A stretch of 64,000 nt of DNA, taken from positions 61,001-125,000 of the forward strand of contig JBAMDO010000108.1 in NCBI GenBank assembly GCA_037074765.1. The letters are read 5' to 3'. Shown here in pieces: positions 50,453-64,000 of the stretch (the stretch's first letter is position 1; every line of letters starts with the position of its first letter). Origin of the DNA: Mansonella perstans (Eukaryota > Nematoda > Chromadorea > Rhabditida > Onchocercidae). The position numbers and the translations under genes were made by a program. The notes under the pieces were generated by a model. The model ran no database searches. It saw only the letters and a list, made by a program, of their open reading frames with translations, and was not told where the DNA came from.

Positions 50453-53400
50453 AAAAAATGATAGATCATTGTAATCATTACAAAGTTAGTTACCGAAATG
50501 AAAACAAAGTGTTTTCATAATATTTAAAGATCAGATATCATCAGTGTATAATCAATCATTATGTTTGCTGAAAAAAAAAAAAAAATTATTCAAAAAATTA
50601 TCCATCATATTTACCCTGAAGGGTAAATTAATCCGGAAATTTTTCAGATGGAAAATATTTTTTTGGTAAAAGAAATTAAGCAATAATACTTTTCACTTTC
50701 TTCCATTTTATTCTTTCTGGACATTCTACAGTTGCTATCGCTTCTGGCTCATTCATTTTTAATTTTCTTCTGCTCGTGGCTACACGAAGTTTATTCATAG
50801 ACTATTTAGAATTCATCGGATTTTGCCTCATCTAATGTCAATATCAAACTCTTTTGATAATTCATTACTTCTACTGCAATAAAAGAGCGCTTAAGTATAA
50901 TTTAAAAATTTGTTATTTTCATTTTTATATTTAAAGCGATTAATTAAGCGGCTTCGTAGTTTGCAATGTTTTGAAAATATTTATAAAATCTCTTTTGCAT
51001 CAATTTTGCCCCTTTGCTCCATAATTTATGCATTTGCTATTAGTTTGATTAACTCAGTTTTGAATTTTAAATTTAAGCATTTTATTAATTGGTAACACTG
51101 TCACATTTTTTTACATATTCCAATGAAAATTGCCAAAAATTCTAAATTTGTCATGCTAGCAGTGTAGCTGTATATATTTCATTTTCAAAAATGTTTAAAT
51201 TGAAAAATTAAATTGAAGCAATTTTTATGTAATGATATATTGGAAATTTTAATCAAAAAAAAATGACCATTATCATCCAAATTTTGCAACTGAAATTAAC
51301 AGCAATTTATTAAATGAAATTATTCAAATTTCACTTCAGTTCAATTCATTAATGAATTATGTAATGGAATATTGAACAGAATCCATTAATCCATTTAATT
51401 ATTTTGAATAGACATTTATGGAACCACAATAGGCATGAATAGATTTCACTACAAATATTCCATTGTCAGTTGACAATAACTTCTTTCAGTTGTAGCCTTT
51501 TAAGTATTGTCAAGTTTTGAAGCACAACAGTAGCATTGGTGAAATGATTGTGGCTACTTTAAATCAGTCTGAGGGCAAATAACCGTTTTTCTTTGAGCAG
51601 AAATGACTGTTATCTCAGTATACCACCGAATCGAGCGGAAGTGAGTAATTTAATTCGCAGAAATTTCCATTTTTTTTTGTTATTACAGTTTCTAAACTGT
51701 TAAAATGAATGGAAAATTGTTTGGAATAAAATTAATTAGCTAGTAATTCTAGATTTACATTTTTAATTAGCGCAAAAATTATGTCATCTTCCCGCCCCTA
51801 TTTTTTTTATTCGTTTTGTACTTTCTTTACGTATTGTGTATTTTCTATGCAGCAATTAACAAATGCAATATCAGTTGTAACAATCAATGAGAAGGAGACA
51901 TTCTGTTGCAGGTAAAAACCAAAATTGAGCGATAATAGGTCAAAAGGTCAAAGGGATAATGGATGAAAAGCAAATCCTTTTTATTTACTTTTTTTTTTGA
52001 GTAACGTTTTGATATTTTAAAAGTGAAAAATTTCGCATAATTACCAGTTGAATAACTCTTATTAATTTATATGTTTATGTAGTGTTAGAAAAATTCCAAG
52101 AACAAAAATTAAAATGTGTCCTTAATTGTTGTGACAAAAATATGCCAAAAATTCAATTTTCAACTCGAACTGTTAAATTTTTTTTTAATCTAATTATTTT
52201 TTGTATTTTTTTGCTTCATTTTATCATAATTATCAATTCAATGCTTCAGCTGGTCATTTTCAGCACTCTTATCCATTTCAACTCATTCAGATCAAAAATG
52301 ATAAATGGTGAACTGTTGTCGACAAATTTTTTTTTGGTTTAGTTTGATTTTAATATGATGTGTGTGTATGAAAAAGTATATCATAAATTTGTTCAAATTA
52401 ATTACAAAAGAAAATTTCATGCAACTTAATCCAATAATTAATTTTTGAAATATTAGTAAAGCAGAAAATCACAACTGCGCCATTTCAACTGCGCTCATTC
52501 CCATATATAGATATCTTTAAAATATTTTGAGAAATGCTGAAATACAATATGCATTATTCTTCTTTTTTTATTCTTTCGCTTAAAATCAAATTGTAAAAAT
52601 CATTCACTACTAGAAAAAGAAGACGAAAGAAGAATACGAAGACGAAAAATTCATATAAATTCTGAATTCAAATGAAAATTTTTTAAAAATTTCAAATCAT
52701 TTTAATAACAATTAATTGCTAAATATTCATTTTCTTTCTTTGTTATTGATAAGAAACAAAAGACAAAAGAAAAAAAGAAAAAAAAGGTAAGAAAGCATTT
52801 CTAATAAAATAATGAGCAATTTTTATTTTTCCTTTTTGATTTTTAAAAATTAAATTTAGCAAAAAAAGAAATAAGAAAAGTAAGGCATAAAAGCAAAAAA
52901 AAATAGCAAAATAAAAATGAAAACAGTATTTAATTAATATTATCAGCCAATTATCGAAAATGAAAAAAAGCAATAAATTATGCTGCAAAAAATTAAGTAT
53001 TCATTTAAAATAAGAAAAAAAGAAAGCCAAGTAAAATTATCATTTAAAAAAAAGTTAAAAATGAATTCGCTCCTTTTTTTTACAAATGCAAATTTTTCAT
53101 TTGGAAATTTTTCAGTAGTCAAATGTACTGTGTAAATTTTGACATTGTTCCTCAAATTTTTTTATACCAAAAAAATTCACATTAATAATTTTAAGGATTT
53201 AAAAAAAAATTTACAGCAATAGTTCTTCAACTCTATAATCAACATCTTCTTATATGAGAGAAGACAGAAAAAGAAAGAAATAAGCTATCTATGCTAGGAA
53301 TAATTGAGATAAAAATTATGCAATTAAATTTATAAAAAAAAATTCAAATTGAATGTAAAATTATTGGGGAAAAAAAAAGAAAAGCGAAAATGAGCCAAAT

Positions 53401-53792
53401 TCTTCAGATGCGTTTTACACTTGTGCATGTAGTAGTATTATTCAGCTGCTTTCACTGGATCTTCTTCGATATATCATTAACTTTTTATGAAAGATCGCTG
53501 AAAAAGAAAAAAACAAAAAAAAATTATTAATTAAACAATATTAATTAAAAGCATGGAGAAGGGGATGAGGGAAAATAGGGGGGAAAAATTATTTCAAAAA
53601 AGATAATACTTAAAAAATGAGTCAAAATATATTTTAGCAACAAATAAAAGTTTTTATCAAAAAGAAATGAAATATTCAAATAGTTGATAAATCAATAGGT
53701 TAATAATGATAGTAAATGTCAATTAAAAAAAGAATGAAGCTAATAAATAAAAGAAATTTTTTAAATTATTCAAAATATCAGAAAAAAAAAAG

Positions 53793-56700
53793 CTAGCAAA
53801 TAACAGACGTTGTTTTCAATGGAATACCATCACCATCGGTTTTATTTTCCTTCATATAACTGGGTGGTTGATCCGGAATTTGAAAGCTAATGAAGATGAA
53901 ATATGACCATGCTGCAGCAATTGCACCAAAGAATGGCGCAACTATCGGAATCCAGAAATAGTAATTATGATAACTGAAAAAGAAATTAATAACTGATAAA
54001 TTTAAATTCAGTTAATTTTGATTAAGTTTTCTTAACTTAACACATAATGTTAATAATGAACTAATCAAAATTTAATCAATTCATTAAAAATTAATTTATT
54101 TGCTTACCTATTATATAATATTAACATTAATAACAATCAAATTAAAATATTATACAATAAAACACGGCTATTAATTCAAAAATACAATATGAGAAATACT
54201 TGTGTTTCTATTGAACGCATCTATTAGATTATTATTAAAGCAAAAATAAATAAATGAATTAATTAACTAAATTAATAAATTTTACCTAAAAACCTCCCAA
54301 CCATATCCAATCATGGCAGCAAAAACACGTGGCGCAAAATCTCGAGCCGGATTAATTGGATAGCCAAGATTCATTCCAAATGCCATACCAATCATTGCAA
54401 CAAGTAATCCAATAAGAAGTGGATGAATTGAGGCTGGAATTTCCATCCGTTTATCTGAGATTACACATGCGGTAAGCGCCAAAAATCCGGTACCAACAAA
54501 CTGAAAAAAAAGATAAAATATATTAAATAAAATTTCTCATTAATTATTCTTTAAATATATTATCAATGTATATTCCAAAGATATATATATATATATGTAT
54601 GTTTTTAAATTAACCCTAATTAACATATGAAAATTTGAATTAAATTTGCATTTATATTAAAAAATTTCAGTCAAATTTACATCAAAGTAATCTTGATTTA
54701 AAAATTCCAATTATATTTGAAATTATATTTTTGAAATTAAATTTACAATAATATCTGAAAGAAAAAAAAAAGTTTGATTGTGTAGAAATGTAGTAGCAAA
54801 AAAAAGCACTGAAAATTTTCAATAAAATCCAACTTTTATAATTCAACTAATTTGTTATGTAAAAAAAAAAAAAAAAAAAAAAAAAAATATGAATGCTAGA
54901 AAAGTTTGTTTAAAAGTTAAGAAATGGAAAGTTTAAAAATTATGCATGAGAAAAAAGGAAATAACGAATTTCAATTCATTAAATTTGAATAATTAAATTT
55001 AATTGAAGAATATTTGCTAATTTTACCTGATCCCAGAATGCGATAGTATTTGAGACATGAGCTGCCGGCATTGAAGTGAACAAACCGGCTGTACCATTTG
55101 GACCTGATACAATACGTAGGTCACCCATTACATGATAAGTCTGATCTGAAAGAAATCACAAATTATTGATTGAAATTTATTATTTAATCAATTTCAAAAC
55201 ATATAACTAAAGTATATTGAAATATCAAAAAAAACAAACAATACCTATATAGACGCTATAGGCAAGTGCTGTACCGATAAAAGCGCCAAGAAGTTGTACG
55301 ATGCAATAGTAGAAAAAATGTGACAGAGGCAATTTTCCAAGAGTATAAAACATAAATGAAATTGCTGGATTCAAATGTCCACCTCAAAATGGGACCAAAG
55401 GTTAAAATTTTGATCAAATTACAATTCTTCCAACTTTATCTTCTTAATTTCAGATTTTAAAGTTACAAAAAAATTATTGATAAAGTAATATAGTTCTTAA
55501 TGAAATAAAAAGTGCTTCAAAATAAATGGAAAAAAAAACATCATCATTCCAAAATCTGAATTAATAGATAATTTATACAGGATTAATATTAAGAATTAAA
55601 TTTGTATAAAATTTTTAAAAAATACTTCAAATTTATCATGTTACATAAACTCTGACTGAAAATTTTAAATTCATTTTAAAATTTATCCATCCTTACCTGA
55701 TGTCTTCGAGCAAATGTAAACACACAATGTAATGGTAAATCCCCATCCAAGATTGATTTGAATCCATGTATTTAATTGTTTATGCGACAAATCAAATTGA
55801 TGTACTATACTAATACCGAGAAACTAAAGCATTTCATTTTTTTTTTCTGAATTTAAATTAATATTATGATAAAAAAAATTATTTAATTCAAATAACAAGT
55901 TCTTTGAATAGAATTAACTATTTCAACAGAAATTTTACACAAAATAATAAATAATTACAATAAAATTTTCTCATTTTATTTTTTTATTCTTTGATTTTTC
56001 AGTATAATTACATTCATGCATGTTTTAATTTTATCTCATAGCCTACAACTGCAAGCTTACTTTTCATAAGGATAATAAGAGGAAAAATTTTCAAATTAAA
56101 ATATTTCAAAATCGAAAAATTTCAAAATTCAAATATCATACTTGTATATACATAGTTTAATTAGATTATTTTTCATTAAACAATAACTTTCGTTAGCAAA
56201 AATGAGTGGAAGAACTAAATTAACCAAACTTGCTAACTGAACTAAACTTTGCTTATCAATTTAAAATTTAATAAATTAAACTTGAAAAAAAATTTATGAC
56301 TTAAAAAGCAAACTAAAAAAATCATCAAAATTCATTTATTAAGAGTAAAAAGAAAAGATTTTTATTTTCAAATAAAAAAATTCTTAGTGTAATTTTTAAA
56401 CAAATTTAACCTTCAATGAGTAAATTGCTATTATAATAAAATTTACAAATTTAATACCTTTTAAACAATTTATTAACAAATTTATTTTGAAATATATGCT
56501 TTAATTTTACAATAATAAAAAAAAGAAAAAAAAATCATTTTTCTACTTCAATTAAGAATGCGGGAATTTTTTTTCAAAGAAGAATTTTTGCACTGAATAA
56601 CTTTTATTTGCCACAACAATGCTAGCTAATTAAACTTACATATTGATGGATTACTTGTATTGATCAGAAAGCGATTTAAAAAAGTTAAAAATTAGTAGGA

Positions 56701-56917
56701 CAAAAATTGTCTAAAATATTCATTATTGATAAATGGAAATGATCGTAAGGAAAGGGAAGAGAAAGGGAGAAAAAAAATTGTTTAATATTTTAAAAACTGT
56801 TAACTTTTAAATACTTACCAGTAGTATCAAGGATCCATAAAATTCGGATATACAATTGACAATGGTACGATTTTCAATATGAAATATTCGTCGAGCTTTT
56901 TCCAATGGTGTTTCCAT
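53793..56917 (-). CDS. aquaglyceroporin (MIP family)
   Basis: Six exons (5' to 3'): 56917-56819, 55823-55697, 55382-55245, 55145-55027, 54500-54286, 53973-53793; 292 aa, phases closed. MIP channels conduct water and small solutes; the glyceroporin branch passes glycerol. Both pore motifs are present: GHLNPA (NPA at 80-82) and NPARD (211-215). Asp215 after the second NPA, and the inserted loop [20 protein letters not shown] before helix five, are marks of the GlpF/AQP3-9-10 branch, not of pure water channels. Hydrophobic segments are spaced as expected for six membrane helices. The C-terminal tail after [13 protein letters not shown] is short and polar, ending in SVIC. The start Met at 56917 follows a tttcag acceptor 24 bases upstream with a short leader in frame (NLPGGII), so an upstream coding exon cannot be excluded. 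The gene faces the peroxidase gene convergently across 6.5 kb. Confidence 0.93.
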
Positions 56918-57194
56918 GATGATACCGCCTGGTAAATTCTGAAAAATAAAAAATAAAGAAATTTTAAAATGAAAAGATTTGTGAATGGAAAAAAAAGGAA
57001 AGTTAAAAGAGCGATATAGGCCGATAATAATTAGGGCTTTTTTTTTTGGCAAAAAGTAAAATTATTAAAGGTATAGTTAATTATTCACCAATTAATTAAC
57101 TTATATATATAATTTGAAGGATAATGATTGATTCAAATTGAATGGAGAAAAAAAAAACTTTCCTTTAAGGAATTTTACATTCCTCATTATTTAA

Positions 57195-57505
57195 CAGTAA
57201 ATTACCAGTAAACTTATCAGTTGCGACAAATAGGTGGTAAGCTTATCACTTATATTAAATAAGCGGTAAACTTATCGACTATATTAAATAGGTGGTAACC
57301 TTATCAGTCACAACAAATAGGCGGTAAAATTGTCACTTATATTAAATAAGCGACAAACTTATCAATTCCAAAAAGCCAGCGGTAAGCATATCAGTTATAT
57401 TAAATAGGCGTTAAACTTATCAGTTATAGCAAAAAGGCGGTAAAATTGTCACTTATATTAAATAAGCAGTAAACCTAAATATGCGGTAAGCTTTTCAGTC
57501 ATAAA
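57195..57505. repeat. ~29-bp minisatellite
   Basis: About ten copies of a unit like aaataggcggtaaacttatcagttatatt, with alternating second halves (cacttatatta or agttatagca). Higher-order pairing of two unit types gives a ~58-base super-repeat. Confidence 0.85.
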
Positions 57506-60500
57506 AAAAATAAGCAATTATTGTTAAAAGAGGAACATTGAGACAATTTTTAATAGTGAAATTATCAAAGCAATAGTTAATCAGTTCAATTTTTAAAAAA
57601 AAAAATTGTATTTATAGTTTTAGCTTCGCTTCGATTATTTTCTCTACAAACTCGTACTTTGCCTCTTTCACTTTTTTTTACTTTCCTTTACCTGCCCAAA
57701 TCTAATGTAGAAGAAGTGCCCTTGCTCAAAATCACAACACTTTGAAAGAGCAATGGAAGAAATTTAATTTTAAAGGAATTCACAAGTTTAAAAAAAAAAA
57801 AAGAAAATGAAGTCAATAAGAAGTAAGAAGATGGAGAGTCAATAGCTGGTTTTTTCTTCTAAAATATTATTTTCAATTTTTTCAAAAATTTTTTTTCTTG
57901 AAAAATATTAGTTTCTCAAAAAATATTTCTTTTATACATAAATATATACGTTCAGTGAAGTAAGTAATTGATTAACTCAAACATAATTAAAAATTAATTA
58001 AATAAGAGTTATTTTGTAACTTTTTCATAAATAATTTAGCAAAAAATTTGCTTAAAAAATTTGTTAAATAAGTGCTTTTATATATAAGTATACATGTTCA
58101 ATGAAGTGAGTAATTAATTAACTCAATTGTGATTAACAAATTAATTAAATAAGAATTAATTTTATAGCTTTTTCATAATCATTTTAGCAAAAAAAAAAAA
58201 ATGCTTTCAAAAAAGTTACTTAAAATAATGCAATTAAAAAATTCGTTCAAAATACGTAATGTGCTTTTTTCATAAACAAAGTTTTCAAAAATTTAAAATT
58301 CAATTTATCATTTAGCAAGCGTAGTTGACATGATGGAAGGATTAAATTAATTTTATCAATTATGCTTGCAAAATGCATTTATTTAAAAGATTTATTTCAT
58401 TGCTTCAAGTAAAAAGTAGTAATAAGCTTAGTTAAAAGCGAATAAAATGAAATGAAATGAACAATTCAGTTAATTAAACGAGCCAATAAATGGGCAAAAT
58501 ATATATCAGAGCAAGCATCTTCATTATGTTAAAAGATGCTAAGCAACTTCACAGTGTAGAATGTTAGCATCATTAACAACTAACACAATTATATATGAAT
58601 ATAAATACATAGAAAATTAATTACAAGTGAATGATTTAAATAGTTGCTATTTAGAGCAACCTATCAATAGCAAATGTTAAAATTAGTACAGAAAAAAAAA
58701 AAAATTATGAAAATTAATTTTATTAAATTTATTAATTTTTGATTGGTCATACAAATGAGCATATATTATTGTATGACCAATGATAGCTTTGTAATGGATA
58801 ATATTTAAAGAATTAAGAAATTTAAAAAAAAGAAATGCTTAAATTGAAATTGAAAAAGCATTACAAAATGTTAAAATTGCTAAATTAAAAAGACCGCAAT
58901 GAATTATTTTTCCCAATGGAAAGATAATTTTTGAGAGCAATGAGAAAAATGCAAGCACTGATTGGCTTAGGCTTATTTATTGCACCTGGCCTCAGTTTAT
59001 TTCCTCTCGTCTTTTCTTTTTCATTCCTCTTTACAAAAAACAAAGTACATTGTGATAAAAAAAAAACGAAAGAGACAAAATGAGGAGAGAGGAGAAAGAG
59101 AAGAGAAGGAGAAAGAAGAAAGAGAAGTAGGGAGAGAGAGAGAGAGAGAGAAAAAAAAAGATAGTAGAAACATTTCGTAAACTAAAGCACTTTGCCATTT
59201 AGCGTTTAAAATTTTTTCTTAGCCAAATCGGATCAATAATAATAGAGTAAGTTTTTGAAAATTTTTAAAATAAAATGGGAAAAATAAAGTGAATAATATT
59301 AATTATTTGCCTGTGTTTTTTTTTTACTAAATGAATCTCATTAGAATTAGAATTATTGTCACTTATCTATCATATATTATTTCTTCTAATTAAAATATTT
59401 CATAAATTAATTATGAAAAATGATCTTTTTTTCTTTTTTCTCTTCTAATTCACTTTCTTATTCTAATTTCTAATAATCTATTTAATTTCAAATTTTAATT
59501 CTCAACACGCAATTAAATACAATTAGAGAATAGCGCATAATTTTTTTGTCACTTCCTTTTTCCTTCCTTTCTTTTTTTTTGCGCTTTTTAATGTTTTCAT
59601 TTTTTTTTTTTTTTTTTTAATTTTACTGCAAATATATTATAAAAGAGATTAGGCGCATTAAATGCAGTAAGCAAATTAAAAATTAATTTATTGAAAGCTT
59701 TTTTTTTCATTTCACCATTAAACTGACAAATTTCAATTAAAATTAAATCTAGTGTCATTCTCTCACAATAATTAGATTACCGCTGAATCAAGTTTTCAAT
59801 TTTCCACACAAACAAAATAAAATTGTATGTAAACATATTTTTGTGGGGAGAAATGGAGACGGGAAGCGAGAGTGGGGAAGGGTGGATAGGCATTTTAAAT
59901 AGTTTAAAATTTCATTTAAATATGTAAACAACAGTAATTTAATTTCGGTTATTACGAAATAAAAAAAGATTTATTGATAAAAAAATAATATATTAATAAA
60001 ATATAAAAAAAAAATTAATAAAAAATAAAAAAAATATGCTTTTTTTTTAATTTTTTTATTAATTTTTATTAATAAAAAAAAAATACGCCAAGATTTTCTA
60101 TGAAAAATTGCAAATTGGAATTTTCATTGAAAATGTATGGAAAAAAAGAAAAAAAAAACTTAAATTTATTATTAATAGAGATTATTTTACTTTTTGCAAA
60201 TAATTTACAACTAATAGATAATTAAGACAAATAATAACAGTGACAATGACATTTATTGTACAAATAAGCTAAAAGTAAATGTGATAATAAGGAAACACAA
60301 AATATACTCGAGCAAACAAGTAAAACAATAACAACAACAACTAAAAGAGCTTTTATTGAAAAGCATATGGAATCAATTTTTTTTTTCTCTCTTTAAAAAT
60401 CGATCATTGTTTTGATATTTGAAAAACATATTTTTGTATAATATAACATGTGAGAGAAAGTGAATAAAAAAATTTTTTGAGAATTTGCCAATAAAAATGC

Positions 60501-60614
60501 ATTATAAGTGCAAGAGGAAAACATTTTCACAACAATAAAAATATCGCAAAGCCAAAAAAAAAGTTAAAATTTATAAAATAAGCTCGATTTTATTGCAATA
60601 ATTAATTTTAATGA

Positions 60615-60831
60615 GAAAAAAAAAAGAAGCGGCAAAAGAATTTCACAGCAGCCAATGATAATAATGATATTAAGATGTTTTCCATTAGATCTAATCAATA
60701 ACATTAACAATTTTATCATTAGCAATCATCATCATATTTTAACAATTAGCTCAAATGCAAAGAAAAAAAAAAGAAGCCGCGAAAGAATTTCATAGCAGCC
60801 TATGATGATGTTAAGGCATTTTCCGTTATAT
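60615..60831. repeat. two-copy direct repeat
   Basis: Copies at 60615-60690 and 60761-60831 share aaaaaaaaaagaagc, gaaagaatttca.agcagcc.atgat and a ttaag(a/g)..ttttcc end, about 85 % identical. Confidence 0.75.
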
Positions 60832-62216
60832 TCTTTCCTTGGATGATGATATCATCATTATCATTAACATTAAATATCCTAGCTAACTTACTTTAATGAT
60901 TAAATTAGCTAACTTGGTGATAAATTTTTCGATGAAATCTTTTTGGAATTTTTTTTCTTCCAACTTTAAAGATAAAATAAATCAAATGCTTTATACGCTT
61001 CAAATTACACTTATATGATATACTTAAGGTATAATATATATTTTTAAGGCATGATATACATATATATATTTTTTATTTTTTTATTCAATACTGTTTTTGC
61101 GATGTATATATATATCGTAATATAGTAATATATATATGTTTACTATATTAAGATAAAACAGCATTGAAAAAAAAATTTAGCTCAAATTTTTTTCCACTAA
61201 ATTTTTAAATTTTTCGTGAAATTTTGAAACAAACTGATGGATGAAATAAGTAGCCTAATTAATTAATTGATGTTTTAAGAAACAAAAAAAAAAAAACAAT
61301 CGACTAAAAAATTAAATGAATGAATTTGATTAATTGGCATTTCGTTTTGCTAAACTTTTTTGAAAGATGATTGAAAAAGAAAATTCAAACAAGTTCATTT
61401 AAGCTGTCAAAATTAATTTTGTTTCAATTCAATGATTGAGAATATGAAATAAAATAAAAACAAAAAAAAAAAGGAAAAAGAAAAGAAAATGAAAAAGAAT
61501 GAAAGGAAGAAAAAAAAAATTCCACAAGTTCTCAAATATTGTTACTCCAGAAAAAAAAAGAATAAAATTAGTTTTGAAAAAAGCAAACAGAAGGAATAAA
61601 TTCCCCTGAGGTGATAAATAATTTTGCAATTAACGTTCTTCTTCTTTCCTTTCTCTCTCTCTCTCTCTTTTTACTCAAATGACTAAATTATTGGTTATCA
61701 ATCTTAAAATCCATAAAAAAAAGTTGGGACAAATTTCCTGTATCCTTTTTCCCTAAAGGCTTCAATGAAGATATCCTGTTATCCATTGCAGGCTATGAAA
61801 GAGATAAAGATTGAAGGCACATAGAAATTTCCATTGAAAAAATGTTGCACTAATCTTTGATCTCTTTTTTTTTTAAATTTAAAGCTAACGTTAAGCTAAC
61901 TGTGTACACACACAAATGATTTTATGCACATTAAGTTAAATGTGCACACACGCATAAATGATTTTATGGTCCATATGAAAATTTCAAAAAAAAAAAAAAA
62001 AAAAAAAAAAAAGCAGCTAATTCAACTAATTAAACATAATGAAAAAAATAATGACAAAATTTTTTTTTTAAAAATTGACAAATTAAAAAGAAATGAAATT
62101 TAAAATTTTTCATAAACAGAAATTAAAACAAAAAAAAAAAAATTGAATTTCGTCAACTCATATTGAATGACATAAACATCATTTTAGGAGAATAAATATC
62201 ATTTCAGAATATCATT

Positions 62217-62413
62217 TTAGGAGAAGTGAAATAAAATTATTTATTTGTTGCTTAAAATTAATAGAATAAGCCTAGCTAAAACTAAAGTGAATTCAAACGA
62301 AACGAGAATATAATGTAAACTATTTTAGAAGAAGTGAAATAATATTATTTAATATTACTTAAAATAATGTAACAAGCCTAGCTAAAAGTAAAGTAAATAA
62401 ACGAAACAAGCCA
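62217..62413. repeat. two-copy direct repeat, ~85 bp
   Basis: Copies at 62217-62300 and 62328-62413 share agaagtgaaata.tattattta, acttaaaat.a, aagcctagctaaaa.taaagt and aaacgaaac. Confidence 0.8.
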
Positions 62414-63009
62414 ACAAAGAGCAAGACAAAAAGACATCACTCAGAAATAACAGTTATAAAAATGCTTGGCTAAAAAGAAGTCAAACATTATGTTGTGCAA
62501 AATGTCAATGTCAATGGCATATGTGGAAAATTTCAAAAGATAAGAAATTTTTGCTATTCCTTGGCCACCCAAATAGGGCATAAGTTGGAAAATAAAAAAG
62601 AGCAAAGAACGTTACAAAAAAACTTTTCAATTTTTTTTTGTCATTAATTAAATTTTTGAAGTAATTTAAGATTATGCAATTGATAATTATATTAAGTAAA
62701 GAAGCCAGTCATGCTTTAGTTACACCTAAAAAAAAGTTATTAAAATTAATAAATTGAAATCTTTAGCACATCAATTATCACTCAGCAAATCATTCTTTTC
62801 AGCAACATTTTTGAAACTTCAATCATTAATTATCTAATATCGACTGTTAAACCAAAAAAAAAGAAAAAACCAATTAGATGCAAAATAAATGAAATGAGCC
62901 CTTCACTAATAATCACTAGTACTAGTATCATTATCAGTTGTTGTTAAACTATTTGCAGAAACACTGACCTTCATTTTTCTCAATGTGCTATTTAAACTTA
63001 TTTCCGGAA

Positions 63010-63240
63010 GTCCTGAAAATCATTATCAGTATACTATATTAAAACTATTTGCAGAAATCCTGAAATTCATTGTCAGTATCCAGAAAACCTGAAATTCATT
63101 ATCAATATCCTGAAATTCATGATCAGTGTCCAGAAATCCTGAAATTCATTATCAATATTCGGAAATCCTGAAATTCACTATCAATATGCCGATAAAACTA
63201 TTTCCAGAAGTTCTGAAATTCATTATCAGTATCCGGAAAA
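63010..63240. repeat. ~30-bp minisatellite
   Basis: About seven copies of a unit like ccagaaatcctgaaattcattatcagtat, with variants at the cag/cgg position. Confidence 0.85.
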
Positions 63241-64000
63241 AATGCAATTAAAAGTATTTTCCAGAAATGAAATATTTTTGTAAAATTCAAAAGAAAATTT
63301 TATTAAAAGCATCTCGGAAAATATTATTAAGGATCATGGTGAAAAGTGAATGAAAAATGAGAAATTTGAAAATGTTGCGAAGAAAAGCTGAATCACAACA
63401 TTTTTGGCTGACTCATCGCATTTTTGCTGTCATAAAATGCAATTAGAAAATGTTTCTATTTGTTTTGCTTCACTATTAATACTATAATAATATCATTGTT
63501 GCGGAATTAATACAGTAATAATCAAATTTTAAAACGTTTAATTAATTAAATTAATTTTAAAAATGAAATCAATGCAGGGCAATGATAGAAGACAAATTTG
63601 TTGATTAAAAAATTTAAATAAAAGAAAAAGCGAAAAAAAGAAATGGAATAATACTTAAAGAAGATATAATGATATCTAAGCATATCAATTATTGATTGAT
63701 TTTGTTAAATTTTAAAAAGAAAATTGCTAAAAGCAAAATTAGAACAGTGGAGTGTGAAAACATCTGTTCAAGTTGGATTTGATAATAAAAAGATATAGAA
63801 AATAATAAAGCACAGACTTTTATCAACTAACAATTTGAATGTTCAGATTTCACAGATATTAAGTTTCATTTGCATAAAAACAAAAAAGTACGGAAAATTT
63901 TGAATCGTTTAAAAACTCAAAAAAAAAAGAAAAAGAGAAAAAAAATAGTGCATTCATTTTTTTTGTATGTTTCTCTTTTCCTCTCTTTTTATTTTAAACA

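Larger units (their letters stand above)
47338..53792. other. large gene-free interval between peroxidase and aquaporin
   Basis: 6.45 kb between convergent genes. Contains the stop-codon-spanning tandem repeat (to 47760), a degenerate ataatgataattgcaatattta-rich region (49200-49640), a 34-base poly-A (50418-50451) and otherwise AT-rich DNA. A 66-residue frame at 50201-50401 and a 15-codon frame near 49829 were inspected and not accepted as genes. Confidence 0.55.
56918..64000. other. gene-free upstream region of the aquaglyceroporin
   Basis: 7.1 kb with no supported exon on either strand. Contents: ~29-bp minisatellite (57195-57505), GA and CT runs (59130-59152, 61651-61670), AT dinucleotide patches near 61040-61140, a poly-A (61987-62011), two-copy repeats (60615-60831, 62217-62413) and a ~30-bp minisatellite (63010-63240). 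It may include 5' UTR exons or a distant promoter. Confidence 0.6.

Noticed and set aside
52082..53155. Several 70-86 residue Phe/Ile/Lys-rich frames on both strands
   Set aside because: Low-complexity translations of A/T homopolymer-rich DNA without splice or homology support.
58940..59083. 47-residue frame with a hydrophobic segment (MRKMQALIGLGLFIAPGL...)
   Set aside because: Short, ends in a lysine-rich low-complexity run leading into a GA microsatellite; no splice or homology support.

Overview
This is an AT-rich (roughly 70-75 %) eukaryotic nuclear window. Genes have many introns with GT-AG borders, long homopolymer runs and dispersed minisatellites. The gene families (a two-ShKT-domain secreted heme peroxidase, a 304-residue AIR-2-type Aurora kinase, an ELO elongase) and the strong 3' splice acceptors lying a few bases upstream of most start codons (expected for spliced-leader trans-splicing) point to a nematode. 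The base composition and large introns suggest a clade III, filarial-like parasite. That placement is inference. No Wolbachia-like or other bacterial DNA, tRNA, rRNA or CRISPR was recognised.

Layout. 332-5623 (+): a fatty-acid elongase in 4 exons. 5624-10270: gene-free, with several degenerate tandem repeats. 10271-22189 (-): three genes on one strand, transcribed right to left: an RBM28/Nop4-type nucleolar RNA-binding protein (11 exons), an intronless glutamyl-tRNA-synthetase-like protein that has lost all its catalytic signatures, and a BRAT1-like HEAT-repeat protein (12 exons). About 0.9 kb separates the RBM28 start from a divergent + strand group: intronless URM1 (23103-23417), the XPC/Rad4 damage-recognition protein (25170-31395, 16 exons) and an Aurora B/AIR-2-like kinase (33324-35430, 7 exons). 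A five-copy 67-bp satellite sits between URM1 and XPC. 37987-47337 (+): a secreted ShKT-peroxidase (15 exons, 805 aa) whose signal-peptide exon lies 1.9 kb upstream of the rest. 53793-56917 (-): an aquaglyceroporin (6 exons). The last 7 kb holds only repeats and low-complexity DNA.

Functions group loosely. XPC, BRAT1 and AIR-2 serve genome maintenance and cell division. RBM28, URM1 and the GluRS-like protein concern rRNA/tRNA biology. The elongase, peroxidase and aquaglyceroporin serve membrane, cuticle and solute functions. Same-strand gaps of 1.0-1.9 kb with acceptor-like sites at each start could reflect operons, but this cannot be shown from sequence alone.

Exon models were built by hand from reading frame, splice sites and remembered family motifs. 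Phases are consistent throughout except for a one-base uncertainty in one RBM28 exon. Main points for a second look: the dead GluRS-like enzyme, a duplicated Asp-Cys-Tyr motif in BRAT1, an inverted repeat at the 3' end of the GluRS-like gene, a decayed duplicate of a peroxidase exon end, a GC-AG intron in XPC, and two GC-rich islands of unknown nature.
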